A stretch of 64,000 bases of DNA from Chionis minor (GCA_013398295.1 VZSF01005686.1:922155-986154); one strand, 5' to 3'; shown: positions 23,150 through 36,771, counted from the stretch's first letter. Made by a program: numbers and translations. Notes: generated by a model from the sequence alone, not told the origin.

Positions 23150-24514
23150 ATAATAAGCCAGAATGTTGGTGCTCGGTGTGCAATTCCCTTTATAGAGGTA
23201 GCCTAGTATAACAGTAACACAGTCACAGTAATTCCAGCACCAAAATGTGTTTATGGCAGATCACTAGCATACAGTCTCAATTCGCTGTGAATTGTTCAGC
23301 ACTGCAGGCTACATTTTTCTTAAAATTTCGAGATTCCACAAGCCTCCAGTGTAAGCTGTTGCTCTGTCATTAACATTACACATCAGGGTATGGACAGCCT
23401 CAATTTAAGACTTCTTGTTTACTAAAAAGATGAAAAGGTGCTTGTCATAACTGTAAGTAGCTGATTGTGATCCAAGCAGCATTGACAATAACAATTGTTA
23501 TTCTCTTTCTATTTTATCTACCTTTAAGCAGACCAAAGAAGAAATTTAAAGAGTGTACAAGACTCTCAGAAGTCCATGTAGCTTGTTGAAAGACCATGAA
23601 TAAATATGTAGCAATATTTAGGAAATGACTAATACCTTCTGGAACAAGTCTTTCCCTTTTCATGAAATTCATTTCTGTTTTCCTGTTGGATTTCATGAGC
23701 TGTCAGAAACATGAATCAAAAATATATAAATATTTTAGAATAAAAGGCATATTCTTAGTAAGGCTTATGCTGCTCTTGGATCCATCTGTCTTCTCAAAGA
23801 GATTTAATTTCTTTTTTCACCTGAAAAATACCAGAATGAACAACAAAACATGATAACAAGAAAGAAACAAACACATAACAAAATATGAGCCAGAAAGAAT
23901 TGCAATGCTTCTGCAGAGACAAGTATTTCAATTAATTTTGAAAGTGCTTTGTGATCCCTGTAAAATTCTCCAATTTATGAAATAAAGAATTATCATTGCT
24001 GTAAGTCGCAACATAATTTTGAAATTCCTAAAGGAAAAAAAAAAAGGAGAATTCATTAAGGGATAAAACTGTTTAAATGTTCAGCCTGGACAAGTTGTCC
24101 CAGCTCATTCCTTTGTTGACCAATCTCTATATGGAGGAAATGTCAGTGCTGAAGGTGTCAAAGAATCTACATTTATGCAGATGTTGTATTTATTACTACA
24201 CAAATATTCAGACATTTAAATGTCAAAGAACTATAGGAAACAACGTACCAAATTTGTGTGTCATAAAATGGTGCTCTTGAGCTCAGTGAAACTTCTGGGT
24301 GTAAATAGTGTCAGAATTTCATTCCATGCCTTTGTCTTTAGATGTCACCAGCAGGGAAAGTGATTTCTCTTTTAATTCTTGGGAGACTCTTCCAGCTGCT
24401 GGACAAAACTACTAGACAGGTCAACAAGAAGCTGCAAATGGGATTTTTTCTGTAGCTTTGGTGTTACTGAAAATGGGACATAACTGCCAAAACTACTGCT
24501 TGTGTTGTAGAACA
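23150..24514. other. Non-coding stretch, no gene seen
   Basis: AT-rich with short unrelated frames. Nothing recognised. Confidence 0.6.
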
Positions 24515-24596
24515 AATTCTCTCCTGATGTAAAACGACACTATTCCATTGACTCCAATGACGTTACACCCAATTTATGCCAAGAGAATATGGAGCT
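24515..24596 (+). mobile_element. Ancient amniote CR1/L3-like 3' UTR relic
   Basis: The quasi-palindromic core CATTGACTCCAATG, flanked by GTAAAAC...GTTACACC and AATTTATGCCA, resembles a widespread ancient LINE-derived repeat in amniotes. In that repeat, oppositely oriented TTACACC-type words surround CCATTGACTTCAATGG. The assignment is from memory of that pattern; a sensitive repeat search would confirm it. Confidence 0.5.
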
Positions 24597-26353
24597 CTTT
24601 ATCCATTTATCTGTAAGCTGGTTGTTGTGACTTAATTTCAAATGAATTATGTTACTGTTCTTGGTCAGTGCCCTTGCAGCACTTTATTACTTAGAAGGCT
24701 AGTTCAGCAGAAATAAATAAATACGTGATTTGCGGTCTCAGCAAATGTCCTAGCCAGAAACAATGGCCTCTCTGCAGTGTTCCAGACTAATTGCCCCCAA
24801 TTTTCTGCTCTAACCTTCATACCAAATTCATTCCCTTCTTGCACTGTTCTCCTTACTGTTTTTCCACCCAGTCCTCATGTTCAGATTTTCTCCAGTGTCA
24901 GCAAGTCTTTAACCACCAGCTCTTACGTATTTAAATTCCTTTAGAGAATAACTTCCTCTACAGTGATCATAGGAAACGTGTATTACATTTAAGAAAGTAC
25001 ATTATTTAAGAAAAGAATATACTTTAAATATTTCCTTCTTAAGCTCTTGCCCTGAATTTTTGTGTTTGATAGTATACCCTAGCATTTAGGGTAACAAATA
25101 CTGTCATTATAATTGTGTCCTGTGCTTACTAGTACGTCATCATCCAATGTTTTTCTAATTTTATAGTCAAAACCTGCCATCAAATATTATAAGAAGTTTA
25201 ACTGACATTCATACAAGTAGGAGGATTTTTAAGCTTATTTTAAGGCTGATTGGCAGCAACTTTCTGTTCGAAATCTGAATGCAGTAGCAATAAGTTAATG
25301 ATAAGCATTAATAAAATCGTGCTTGAGGTCATTGCTTAGATACTAAGGACTTTTTGATGATTACAGAACGTGTCTGAAAATTGTTCTGGGCACCTACTTA
25401 ACGGCCTGTGACTTTGGAAGGCATTAATCCAGAACATTGGCTTCATTTTCTCATTAAGTCTTCTCCATTATAGGAGGTTGTTTGTGAGGCCTGTTGGAAT
25501 CAGTAGTGCACGGGAAAGATGAAATTAAAAGAAGCGGCCTGAGTGAAATAAGTAGTTCTTAGCTACTTACTTTGGGGGACACCTGTTGAACTTAACAGAA
25601 TTGTTTTCGACAGTCCAGCTGCATTTCTGCTGAGTAGTTCACCCAGGTGTGGAGCCTTAGTCTATGACCTTTGTGCGGTTATCCACTAGGAAAGACCATG
25701 GATCATTCTGTTGAATATATGTGTACGTAAAAAGCAAAAGATTTGTGAAAGCCATGATATCTGTAAAATGGAAATGTTATGATGTTGAATTCTTTACTAA
25801 GTCTGGTGTAAGAAAAAAGCACATTTTGCATACAAGTGCATGCTTTCAGTTCAGTAAATATTCCTCACTGGACTTGCCTCTGTCTATGCTATGTTGAAAG
25901 TTAAATGCTAAGGTATCTAATTTCGATATGTTTCCAAATATATGCTTTATCCTTCTTTCCCTTCAGGTTTCTCCATCTTACTCTGTTCAGCTCCAGCACC
26001 AGACTGGGCTGGGGTAATTCTATGGTCAGTTCCTACCTTTTGGATTATATCTCTTATTGCATCATTAAAATAACTATACTGTATCCAACTTGTGGCTTAT
26101 CTGGCCTGACATTGTCCTTCTAGAGTCGCCTGTGGACACTTAAAAAGTACCATTATGAAACAAGATTATCACTATGGAAAATTTTATTCCTAGTCTCATT
26201 TACTTAGCATTGATACAACTTTTGATAAACTCCAGAGTAAAAAAAAAGTAAATTAATCATATATAATCTTTTTCATCCTGTACATAGTTTCAGTGTCCCT
26301 GTGGTGCTCCCAAACACAGAATCATAGTATATTGCCGTCTTTCCTTTAGTCTA
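24597..26353. other. Non-coding stretch, no gene seen
   Basis: No exon recognised. A stray CR1-end-like word (CACAGAATCATAG, about 26,316-26,328) just before the next CR1 may be part of its decayed terminus. Confidence 0.55.
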
Positions 26354-27290
26354 TATCACAGAATCACAAAACCACAGAACGGTAGGGGTTGGAAGGGACT
26401 TTTGGAGATCATCTAGTCCAACCCCCCTACCAGAGCAGGCTCACCTAGAGCAGGTTGGACATGAATGCATCCAGGCAGGTTTTGAATATCTCCAGAGAAG
26501 GAAACTCCACAACAGGGAGCACTGTTCCAGTGCTCTGCCACCCTCAAAGTAAAGAAGATTTCCCTCATGTTGAGCTGGAATTTACTGTGTTCCAGCTTGT
26601 GCCCATTGCCCCTTGTCCTGTCACTGGGCATCACCGAAAAGAGTCTGGACCCACCCTCTTGACACCCACCCTTTAGGTATTTATAAGCATTGATGAGATT
26701 CCATCTGTCTTCTCTTCTCCAGGCTAAATAGACCCAAGTTTCTCAGCCTTTCTCCATAAAAGAGATGCTCCATGCCCTTGATCATCTTTGTAACCCTCCA
26801 CTGGACTTTCTCCAGCAGTTCCCTGCCTTTCTTGAACTGGGGGTCCAGAACTGGACACAGTACTCCAGATGTGGCCTCACCAGGGTAAGAGTAAAGGGGG
26901 AGGTTAAACTTCCTCAACCTGCTTGCTGGCTGCACTCTTTTTAATGCACCCTAGGATACCATCGGCCTTCTTGGCCACAAGGGCACATTGCTGGCTCATG
27001 GTCTTCTTGTCCATCTGGACTCCCAGGTCCCTCTCTGCAGGGCTGCTTTCCAGCCCCTAACCTGTACTGCTGCATGGGGTTATTCCTCCCTGGGTGCAGG
27101 ACCCCACACTTGCCCTTGTTGAACTTCATTAAATTTCTCTCCATCCAACTTTCCAGCCTGTCCAGGTCTCGCTGAATGGCAGCACAGCCTTCTGGTGTGT
27201 CAGCCACCCCTTCCAGTTTTGTGCCATCAGCAAACTTGCTGAGGGTACACTTCGTCTCCTTATCCAAGTTGTTGAGTGTGGCGAACAAGG
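26354..27290 (-). mobile_element. CR1 LINE, 5'-truncated, reverse-transcriptase tail and 3' UTR
   Basis: Read on the minus strand, this holds the last part of the CR1 ORF2 reverse transcriptase, the following C-terminal region, and a typical CR1 3' end beside the low-coordinate border. Recognisable protein landmarks include the catalytic-box region near 27,223-27,235, the stretch [14 protein letters not shown], the [15 protein letters not shown] region, and [13 protein letters not shown] close to the end. The catalytic FADD box reads FADG: the second aspartate codon is GGC at 27,223-27,225, so this copy could not be active. The coding region is split into at least three frames (27,288-26,941; 26,935-26,681; 26,634-26,413) by indels and stops. 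The 5' end is cut at about 27,290, the usual CR1 truncation caused by incomplete reverse transcription. Confidence 0.93.
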
Positions 27291-30200
27291 CAATTTCAAG
27301 GTTTTGATAGATTTTAAAATATGATGATATTAGGAGCTTTTTGTTTGTTTTTATAGTTTAAAAAAAAGAAAACCAAATAAGAATGGTTTTGTTTCATTTG
27401 CACTTTGTATGAAGGTGTGAGGTTTATATTTTAAGCTAGTGTTACCAAAACAAACCAACCACAAAACCCTGGCAAAAAGCTTTAAATCATTTTGTGCACA
27501 ATTAGACAAGTTAGAGCAATAGAAATTCAAGATAAAACAAAATAAATTCCCCTACTTTAGAAGCAATTTCCATATTGTAAGAATAACTTCAATTACAATT
27601 TTTAAATATACATTTAATTGATAAAGGATAGTTCTTGTAAATTAATTGAGCAAGAAATTGTTATTTCTCTTACATTCCAGGGAGTTTCTTCCAAACCTAC
27701 CATTTCTCTCATTTCAACCCTGACTTGCTTCCAGCCATCAATTCACTGTAGGTCAGGTTCTGCATTTGGCTTTAAGACTGCACCTCTTTATTGAGTCTTC
27801 TACATACAGGGAGGGTGTTGACTTTAACCTTTCCTATGGGTGCAACACCAGTATCAGAAGAGTTAATTTATTACTCTAAAAGTGCAGGTAAATTTAGTCT
27901 ATCAATTTCTTGAAGTCTGAACTCCTAAAAAGATTCTTAGCATTAAATATGAAATATGTGGCTGCTTTAAAACAGATACTTTCTGTGTTTTACCAGAAAG
28001 TCCTCTTTGTTTACAGTTTTCCTGAGTTTTCTTAGGTGAATATACTAAATATATATTCAGCCTAGTACATATTAAGAAATTCACCAAATTCTGTGCTGTT
28101 GCCCTGTTTTGAACAGAGTTCAATTTGGCCCGTGTTATACTCTTAGGAGCTTTCTATACAAAATAGCCTAACATTTTTCCTCTTAGGGCAAGATTAATCT
28201 GCCCTAGTTTAGGCATAGAAAAAAATTAAATCTCTCTGTGTAACTCACCCTATTTTTTCTTTATAGTCAAAGAAGAGAAATGGGCACCTCGAGGGAATGA
28301 TTCATCTCATCCTAAGATCAGTATCTAGGATAGGTCAGATGGATTGCCCTTTGCAGGTGCCAATTTCTTTCCAGTTACTATCAAGGGAACTTAGGGTGAC
28401 TGGCTCAGTCTTATATCTGTAACTTCTAGATGTCTGAAGTTAAATGACATAAGCTGTTCTTCCTTATCATAACATTTTCTGAGCCTATGAATAATTAATT
28501 CCCTTCAGAAAATATTACCTTGAAGACAATAGTGTTTTGACTGAGACCCAAAATGTTAAAGACAATTCAGTGTACATATATTTGGAATATTATATGCTGC
28601 TCTGGCAGAATCTTGGGAGATTTGATGAAGCAAGTGGAGTGATCACTGGTGCTCACAGGTGCATTACCTGTATTTTTGGACACATGTAGCGAGGATTTTA
28701 TACAGAAAAATGAAGATTTATACTGTATTAGTGGAATTAATAGCATTTAGCTTTAGAAACTTACAGTGGAGACATCTACATGTGATGTAGCCTTTGTAGG
28801 CTCCTCTTCTAATCATAGGACAGAAATAAGACCTTTCAAGGCGCAATACTTCTGACCTATTTTAGACACTTACTTTAAAATGAGATAAACAATAGTCCAA
28901 AAGTTTCTGGTGTTCTCCATTGAATTCATAGAAAGACTAGTGAGTGTGATTAACTCAGGTGCAGATATCAAATGTATTTCTCTGTTATTCATGGATGCAT
29001 CACGTGAAAATACTATCAAATGGCTCCAAGTGGCCAAAAAGTTGTGCTGTAAATGTAAAGTCTCAGAACTGTTTGGTAACCCTCAGCTCTGTAGTGTTGC
29101 ATAATGCTAATGTGTTGTTGTGACATCATTTAACAGCTGTGACATCGTACAAATATTTATGGCTCAAATGCAACACTGATTGATGATAAAGTCAATTTCA
29201 GCTGTGTAGAGACAATTATTCTGCAACTATTACTTCTGATATTTTTTTTTAAAGAGCTTAGAACTAATTTACAATGATGGTGGAAAATTAACAACAATGA
29301 GATGCTGAGAACATTTTGTTCACATCTCAAGATTTTGAATATAGCTATACATTGTCATCAATACTTTTATTTATAAAGTGATTTTTATACTTTTTACAGT
29401 CTGCGCTGTCATTTTGCAGACTGGAAATACTTCCTCTATGAAAGCTTTTTTTATCAGTTCTATATGCACCTCCTTATTCTGTCTGGGTTGTTGTTATTTT
29501 TCTTCTTCCTAAATTTGAGGAACATACTGGGTTTATTGTTCTAAAATCCTTCATCAGCCTGAAATGGATACAAACATTGGCATACTATTCATTTTTATTG
29601 TTTACATGGAGCTCATGTAGATATTTAAATATATTTATGAAAAAGAATATTTTCTTTTTCTTTATCTCTCACAAGGATATTGCTTTGTAAGTGTTTAATT
29701 AATTTTACCTTCCATTTCCAGATATCTTTCCTTTTACTTCTGTATGCTTTTCTCACAACCAATTACCTAGTCTCTTCAGGTCACCTTATAGTCTTCTCCT
29801 TCACAGTGGCTTTATTCCTACACTTTTTTAGTCATCAAAAATTTAATCATGTCTGTATTTATGTGTGCTAAGAAAACTCTGCCAGGACAGAAAAACATTA
29901 TGGGAAAAATAAATAATAAATAAAGCAGTGATTTTATTTCTCCCTTTCATGCTGGAACTTATATATCTTTTTTTGTGTTTAAGTATTAATTTATGAATAT
30001 GATATTTCACTAAGCTGAGGAGTATACCTTTCATATTCTACAGATTGCTGCATACAGGCTCTAACGACACAATAAATAAAAATAAAGTGACGCTAAGATG
30101 GAATATGGTCTGGGATCACTTGTGAGGTCCAATGTCATTCACTAAATGAAAGTGAGCAAGAGTATGTTAGAGAGGCTGACATATGACAGCTCAGCCTTTC

Positions 30201-30690
30201 TCAACTTTACTAATTTCTAGGAAAAAAAATGCTGAGAGACAAGAAAAGATTTTCATTGATACAAAACAACACAGAAAGGATTATATCAACTTTTTCCTTG
30301 TTATTTATATCGCTTCACTGGTGCTTTACAAACAAGTTACAAAAAATTACCTGACCAGTGATGTGTGGATAATACAAACAAATCTTTTCCTATTTTTGCT
30401 AGGAAGAGCATTAGGCTACTGGGTAGAATGAGATTGAAGGATGGGAGAGCTATTTTTTATCTGTTTAGGTTTATTATTTTTCTTGCGTGTCTGGAGATTA
30501 AGAAACTACTGATGTGATGCAAACCAGGAAGAGTGAGCACCAGAAAAGCCCCACCATATGTGGAAATGTATCCCAAAAGCACACAATTCATCACTTGTTT
30601 GCTCTAGTTTGATGCCTTAATTTTGAGTTGTAAAGTTCCATAGGTGCCCACACATGCACAGAAGCAGCCCTCAGGGAGTGAGGTGACCAG
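27291..30690. other. Non-coding stretch, no gene seen
   Basis: AT-rich, with an A/C-rich tract at about 27,447-27,472 and no recognised exon or transposon. Confidence 0.55.
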
Positions 30691-31065
30691 CACTCACCTG
30701 TGCTCTATCACGACCTGGGCTGGTGGCAGATAGACACCTTAGGTGAGCCCGGCCCCACAGCCATGTTCACAACATTCCTGAAGCAAAACCAGGGTATGGA
30801 TCTTCTCTGGAGACTAGCAGCTCTGGACACTTCCACTGAAATGCAGGGCCAGAGGAAAGGTGTCCCTTCAGCAGTACTCAGCCAGGTAGCTCCCACTTCA
30901 AACAATTTGCAGTTAAGTGAGCAAATGCAAAACCTAGTGTCAGGGCTTTTTCTCTGCTTAATATCTAAACCCACACCTGCCTCCTGAGACACTTTCCAAT
31001 TTTCAGATGAGGGAAAAGCCATGAGAGCTTGACTTGCCATGGATGTTCCCCACTGCTGCACCTAC
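30690..31065. other. GC-balanced patch open on both strands, unidentified
   Basis: Composition rises above the surroundings, and frames of 95 (+) and 117 (-) codons overlap almost completely. Neither product resembles a family I know, and there is no clear acceptor/donor pair. It may be an old repeat or a decayed retrocopy, or it may be chance. Confidence 0.3.
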
Positions 31066-32000
31066 ACCAATGTACAAAAAGACATGTGAGATTCCTGGGA
31101 CCAGATGGAGAGAACTTAGAAAACTGAACTTTGCAGATGAGTGGATGGGATGTGCTGCTTGATAAAAAGAGAGTTGCGCTCGAATCCTTGTGCCCTGAAC
31201 TGTTTATGTATTTTTACACTGCATGGTAACTGATTAGAAAATCAGAAGCAGACTGACAATGACCGGAACCCAATTTCCTCCACAGCCAAGTAATGCTTTC
31301 TCAAAACCAGACTACCGTGTTACCCTTCTCTCCTGTTCTCTGCCTGCCAGCACAAGTCTTGCGTTCCTTTTCATATAGTCATCCAGCTACACATGAGAAC
31401 CAAAAGTTGCACTCACCCAGACTAAAACATGGGTGTGAATTTCATCGGGGTGAGTCGCAAACTCAACACAGGTCCCCTCACTGTTTGGACAAGTACACTT
31501 AGCCACTAAGGCATTGTATGAAGTCAGAGAGCACCACTGACGTCTACGCTTTAATGAATACAAGCCTGCTCAGTTAAGCCTACAGACTTTCAGCAATGGG
31601 CCTAGCCTCTGACTCTAGATTGATAGAGGCTTCCTGTCTCTGAGAAGGGAGGTCTGCATCCTGAAATAAGTATGGAGCATTTTCTATCGAGTAGTTTTAC
31701 GCAGCTCCTTAAAAAATGTGAAACAGTTTTATAGATCATCTTTCTCAGGCTGTCTCTAGTCATTGCACAACAGACTCTGAGGATGCTGAAGTCAGGACCT
31801 GTGACCCACTCTGTTAGTGCCAGGTGACTGTATCTGGGATGAGGTGAGACCAGTAGGGTCAGGACATCATGTTGTGTAAGCACCAACCAGCCAACGTTGG
31901 TAAGTGCTTTAGATTCCTCTTAGCAACTGTAATCTTCTTCTTCCTCTCTTCGCATCACAGAGAACTGAAGGAATACAAGTACAATTCCCCTAAAGGGGGT
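31066..32000. other. Non-coding stretch, no gene seen
   Basis: Mixed composition and short frames only. No repeat family recognised. Confidence 0.5.
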
Positions 32001-32004
32001 AAAC

Positions 32005-32065
32005 ATGCAAATCATACTGTGATTCATGCTAATCATAATTATTTCACATATACACATATTTGCAT
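32005..32065. promoter_or_regulatory. Cluster of three POU octamer-type sites
   Basis: A perfect octamer ATGCAAAT (32,005-32,012), a one-mismatch ATGCTAAT (32,026-32,033, exactly 21 bp further) and a perfect reversed octamer ATTTGCAT (32,058-32,065) fall within 61 bp. The first two share the extended form ATGCNAATCAT. POU-domain factors bind such sites, often with SOX partners. That this is a working enhancer is inference. Confidence 0.4.
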
Positions 32066-32069
32066 ATAA

Positions 32070-34679
32070 GTATGTTTCATAGAGCTATCAACGTAAGTCC
32101 AGTGATTCCTGAATTCTGATTGCAGTACAGTTCTGGTACTCAGTATAATCTGCCTTCACCATCCATAAATGAGTTAAAGAAAAATAGAAGTATTTTTTAC
32201 TTGATCAGCTTGGTAATAATACAGGGTTTAATTGACCTCTCTCCGGCAGAATTTCTCATTCTGAAATAAAAAGTGAAAAGTCAGGGATCTTAAATTTTGT
32301 GTTAATAGGTCTTAATGAATCACCTTGAAATAGCTGGCTCAAACAAGTCAGAACACTGTCAGCCAGCTCAATTTGCCAAGAATCCATTTCTCTTCTAAGA
32401 GGTAGATGAGATTCCTCAATGTGGAGAATGCACAGTGCTAGTGCTAGTGCCTTTTATTTTAGAGTTGATTTATTCCAGTTGTGACGAAAGGTCACAAATC
32501 TCAGTGTTCCTTTCTTTGCTTCCTTCAATTCTTACAAATGAAACTCTCTAGTAGGGCTAAAAAGATATCTGAGAGTACACTTTGTGTCAGTCAGTTCTCC
32601 TACTGTTATCTTTGTGATTCAAATGACCATTATTAAGATATATTTTAATTTTTGAGATTTGTAATATCTCTATTGTAAAGTCCAATCTAGTGCCTAGTGA
32701 GTTAATATAAAACTTCTGGATCACTACAGTGGATTCTGAGTCAATCCCTGTATTACCAATCATCCTTAATCTCCTTCAACATACCCCTTGTATGTTGACC
32801 TTGGTATGCCAGTGAATTCCTGTGGAAAAAGTGTGCTCGTTCAGTAAGTGTCTATCTGCCAGCTAGGTGACATTGGCTAATACGGCACTGTATTCAGCAA
32901 ATGACTGTTGGCCTTAATTCTGGAACAAAATTAAATTTAAATGCTTGTTGTTGATCATTAAAACCTTCAATGACTTATGTTTGGATGACAGAGAGAACTT
33001 ACTTGAAATACTGAATCCAGTTGTATTCTTTATCCTGAAGAATGGAATTATAGATGATGTCAATGAAGCTTATAGGAGGTAGGTTATAAAACCAGCTTCA
33101 GAGCTATCCAAAGGAGATCAAGAGGATCACATAAAATTATTCTACATTATATTCTTATTTAACTTAATAGTGACAACCAGAGGAAAGCACTGGCAGATGG
33201 AAAACCCAGCAGATTCTTACTGGATTTTATTAGGGGTTGTCAAGGGTTTCAAAAAGGATGTTTATTACAATGTAAAATTCTGGACCAAGGCTTAGTGTGA
33301 GACCAAAGATATGAAAAATAATAGTCCTCAAAATTCTGGGACAAAATAACATGCTGTAGGAAACAAAGTAAGGTGGAAAAATTTCACTTCCATCTTAAAC
33401 AAATGTTTCAGAAAGGGTTATCTAAAGAACAGAATCCCATGATACGGCATTGTCTTCGGCATACCTTATTCATTCTTATCTCTGCTTCTAGATATTCTGA
33501 GATGAATTATTTCCTGAGCTTTTGTTCTGAGATCTATAGAACAGGGATAATGGAAATTACATTTGCAATGTTTTTAAGTATCGTAGGGTCAAGAAATGAG
33601 AAGAACAACAAAAATGTTAGTAGCTACAGAGGTGAGAATGCAGCTTTTGCTGTACAGGTTGCATGTCCAGTGAATAGTAAGGGAGATAATCAAATGGCAC
33701 AGATATCTTAAGTGCAGTGATAGTACTTCAGAAAACAGTTAGCCAAATTAATGCAAAAAATTGATTCATAGGCCACTACTTAAAATTTTGAATATTTGAA
33801 ATAATAGTCAGCCCTATTATGCTGCTCTGGAGAAAAGACTACCAAAGCGACCCAGGCCTGGGAGAGTCTCCAGGAGCTGACTGAGCCATCCTGTTGCTTC
33901 AGAGTCAGCTCAGCCTGTGTAATTCCTGACAGCTGATTAACCATCTTCAGGGCCTCCAATAGTGGAGACTTTACAGTCTTCCCAGAAAAACTATTGCATG
34001 GATTTGCTACGTTTATCATTAGAAAAACATTCTAATACCTCGCCTCAACATTTCTTTCTTCAGTTAAAGATGATTCTTCATGTTCAGTTCACTAACTGTA
34101 CTTAATACTTGCTCAATTCTACTTAACTTATGACTTGAAGACTGTCATGTTCCTCCTCACTTTTTGTCTTCTTTAGGCTAAAAAAATTTATTTCTATCAT
34201 AGGTTATACCATTTAGGCATTTCTGATTTTTCTCATTCAGACTATCACCAATTAGTCTAGCTTTTTGAGGTATGGCATAGAAATTTTATTGCTTCTAGCC
34301 ACGACCTTGCCAAGGCTGTATTTGCCTGTGTGTTTGTTCAATATCAAGGCAGTTCTTGTTGTTAGAACAAAGAAAGGAAAGATAATAACACAATTTATTC
34401 AGATCACCACTGGTGAAACTTGTGCAATTCCTGCTAAAAAGATTTTTTTCACTTTCTGAACTGTTACTAATAACCCTATAGAGTACATATAGTTTTATTA
34501 ATTTCTTCATATTTTATGGTATTCATAGTTCATTCATGTATTTCCTGAAAATAAGCCCCGAGTTCTAACATCAAGCCATTTCCTATTAGAACAAGGAAGG
34601 CCTTACAGCCACTTTTGTTCACAGTATGCAGAAATCCAGAATCCGTTTCATGTAAGTGAAGTCAAAATCCAGCAATTTA
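32070..34679. other. Non-coding stretch, no gene seen
   Basis: AT-rich. A + frame of 112 codons at 33,373-33,711 has no recognisable domain or splice context. No transposon recognised. Confidence 0.55.
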
Positions 34680-35760
34680 AACTGTAATTGTGCCTTTACT
34701 ATGATATTCATAGTTTTTTATTATTTTTAATAGAATTCTTTTTGCTAGAATTTGGCTTCAAAATGTAAGTTATTTAACAGATATAATTAGGTTGCTAAGC
34801 ATTAACAGTTAATTATCATATTAATAAACAGTTATTACTCTCATTCTATACTGAACCATGCCAAAGCAGCATTATTATGCATGCATTGCTCTTAGGCAAC
34901 GTAATTGTCCTTAAAGGAAATCATTACAATTTAAATGAAATTGGGAGCTACTGGTTAGGGAAGGCTGTAGGGCATGCACAATACATACTAAGCAAGGAAC
35001 TGTAATTTCCCCAAATCACATCTTTTCAGTAATTTCACATAGCAGGGCTATCTCTGTTTAGTTAAGAGGAAAACAGTTTATTTTTGCCTTTCAATTTTAC
35101 AAGGGCATTATTTAACCAAGGACAAGCTAGTCCCCAAAATGTAAGGCAATGCAGAGTCACTACATCATATTATTTAATACGGGTTAGTAAACTATGACCA
35201 TAATTTAAAATTTGTTTTATTTCAGACTATAATCTAAGGAATGGATTTGCTGTGGCACTGGCACATGCTGCCCAAACAATGTGAATCATAGACTGAAGGC
35301 TACAAGTACCCTGAATGACATTCAACATAAAATATATTTTTGTATAAAAATAACTGCATCTCTTTCTGCTGATTACATTTTTGCATGCTTTTGCATGCTC
35401 TTTCTCTGTGTTTAACAGATACACTAAAGACTTGTTCTCCTCTCTGACATCTTTTTGTCATACAAAGGTTAATTATTTGACTTAATCTCTTTGTCATCTG
35501 TTAAAATACAGGAGTTTGAACATTCATTCCTGGAATCTTCTTAGGCTGATAACTAATTAATGTTTTACACTGCCATAAACATTTCCTTAGTTTAAGTGAA
35601 TGACTCACATTTACAAAGAGGTTATATCATGTGTGGGTGCTAAGGAATTTTTAGATGAATTAGCCAATAGCTCAAGATTAACTTTATTAATAAGCATTAT
35701 TTGACAAATGTGACACGTGGCAAATTATATGGCTCATAAAGTATTGCAACAGAAAACAAT
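34680..35760. promoter_or_regulatory. Candidate conserved non-coding block
   Basis: Dense homeodomain-type and related words occur (TTAATTATCATATTAATAAA near 34,807; TATTATGCATGCATTG near 34,873; AACTAATTAATG near 35,550; AGATTAACTTTATTAATAAG near 35,676; GACACGTGGC with an E-box near 35,711). No simple repeat or transposon is evident. There is also an acceptor-like TTTTATTTCAG|A at 35,225. The texture suits long conserved enhancers near developmental genes. Conservation is not demonstrable from one sequence. Confidence 0.3.
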
Positions 35761-36771
35761 CTATAGCCTGTCTTCCTCTTTTCAGCAGTAAAATGTATTA
35801 AAACTTTTTTTTTTTGAAGAGTGCCAAAATAGCTAAGAAAATTCCTCTAACCCATACTAGCAACATAAGTCTGCCTTACATCTTTCCTATATGAACGTTT
35901 CTTCTTTCATATATGCTAGACTAAAGTAAGAGTTACTCATCAGTATACAGTTGAATTGTGTCAATAAAAAAACCCAGAGCAGTGATAGAGATCAAGCCAA
36001 ATACAGAACAGATACATGAAAAATCTATCTGGGCCTCTTTTTCCATGCTGAAAAAAAACCACCAAACCATTAACTCCACATGGTGTGTAATAAAGCTAAA
36101 GTAAGTCATAGTGGAGCTCAGAAGAGTGATATTTTTATGTCTCTCATCTGGAACTATGATAAAAATATAGAATAAACTCCACACAAATTGAAACCGAGTG
36201 TCTTTGACAAGAAACTCATTATCCTGTTTTGCATGCAAGCTTTTAAGGGTGAGATTCTTCCTTCATTGTCCCCAGTGTCAACCTGCAATACTGTTTTGAG
36301 TCCTTGACATAAACCAGAATAGAATCTGACCTCCTCCTTGCAGAGGCTGCTACTATCTGCATCACCGGAATAAGTCTGTGCGACTTTCTAAAGCCATACT
36401 TACATTGTTTTAAAAAAACATTAAAAGTAACTTTTTTATATTGAGAGCTGCTATCAGTGGCATTCATTATTTCTAGCTTTATTGGCATTTGAAGCCCATG
36501 ATTTACTGCTAGTATCTGAATTTGTGACCTTACATGATGTTCTTGTCGTTCCTGGTTTTTACCTTGTGCAATTGAACTGCCTATAAAGGAAGGTCATCAA
36601 GGCTGTCTGTGAGGGGTTATGGCATTACCATAGTTGGCGTGAGCTGGGGAGCAAGATTAGATGTGTGCCACTGCCAAAAATGCCAGCTGAACAGAGTTCA
36701 GATTACTGCTCTGAAATAGATAATAGGCTCCAGACTGTAGAACTGTGATTACTGTAACACTAACTTGTGCT

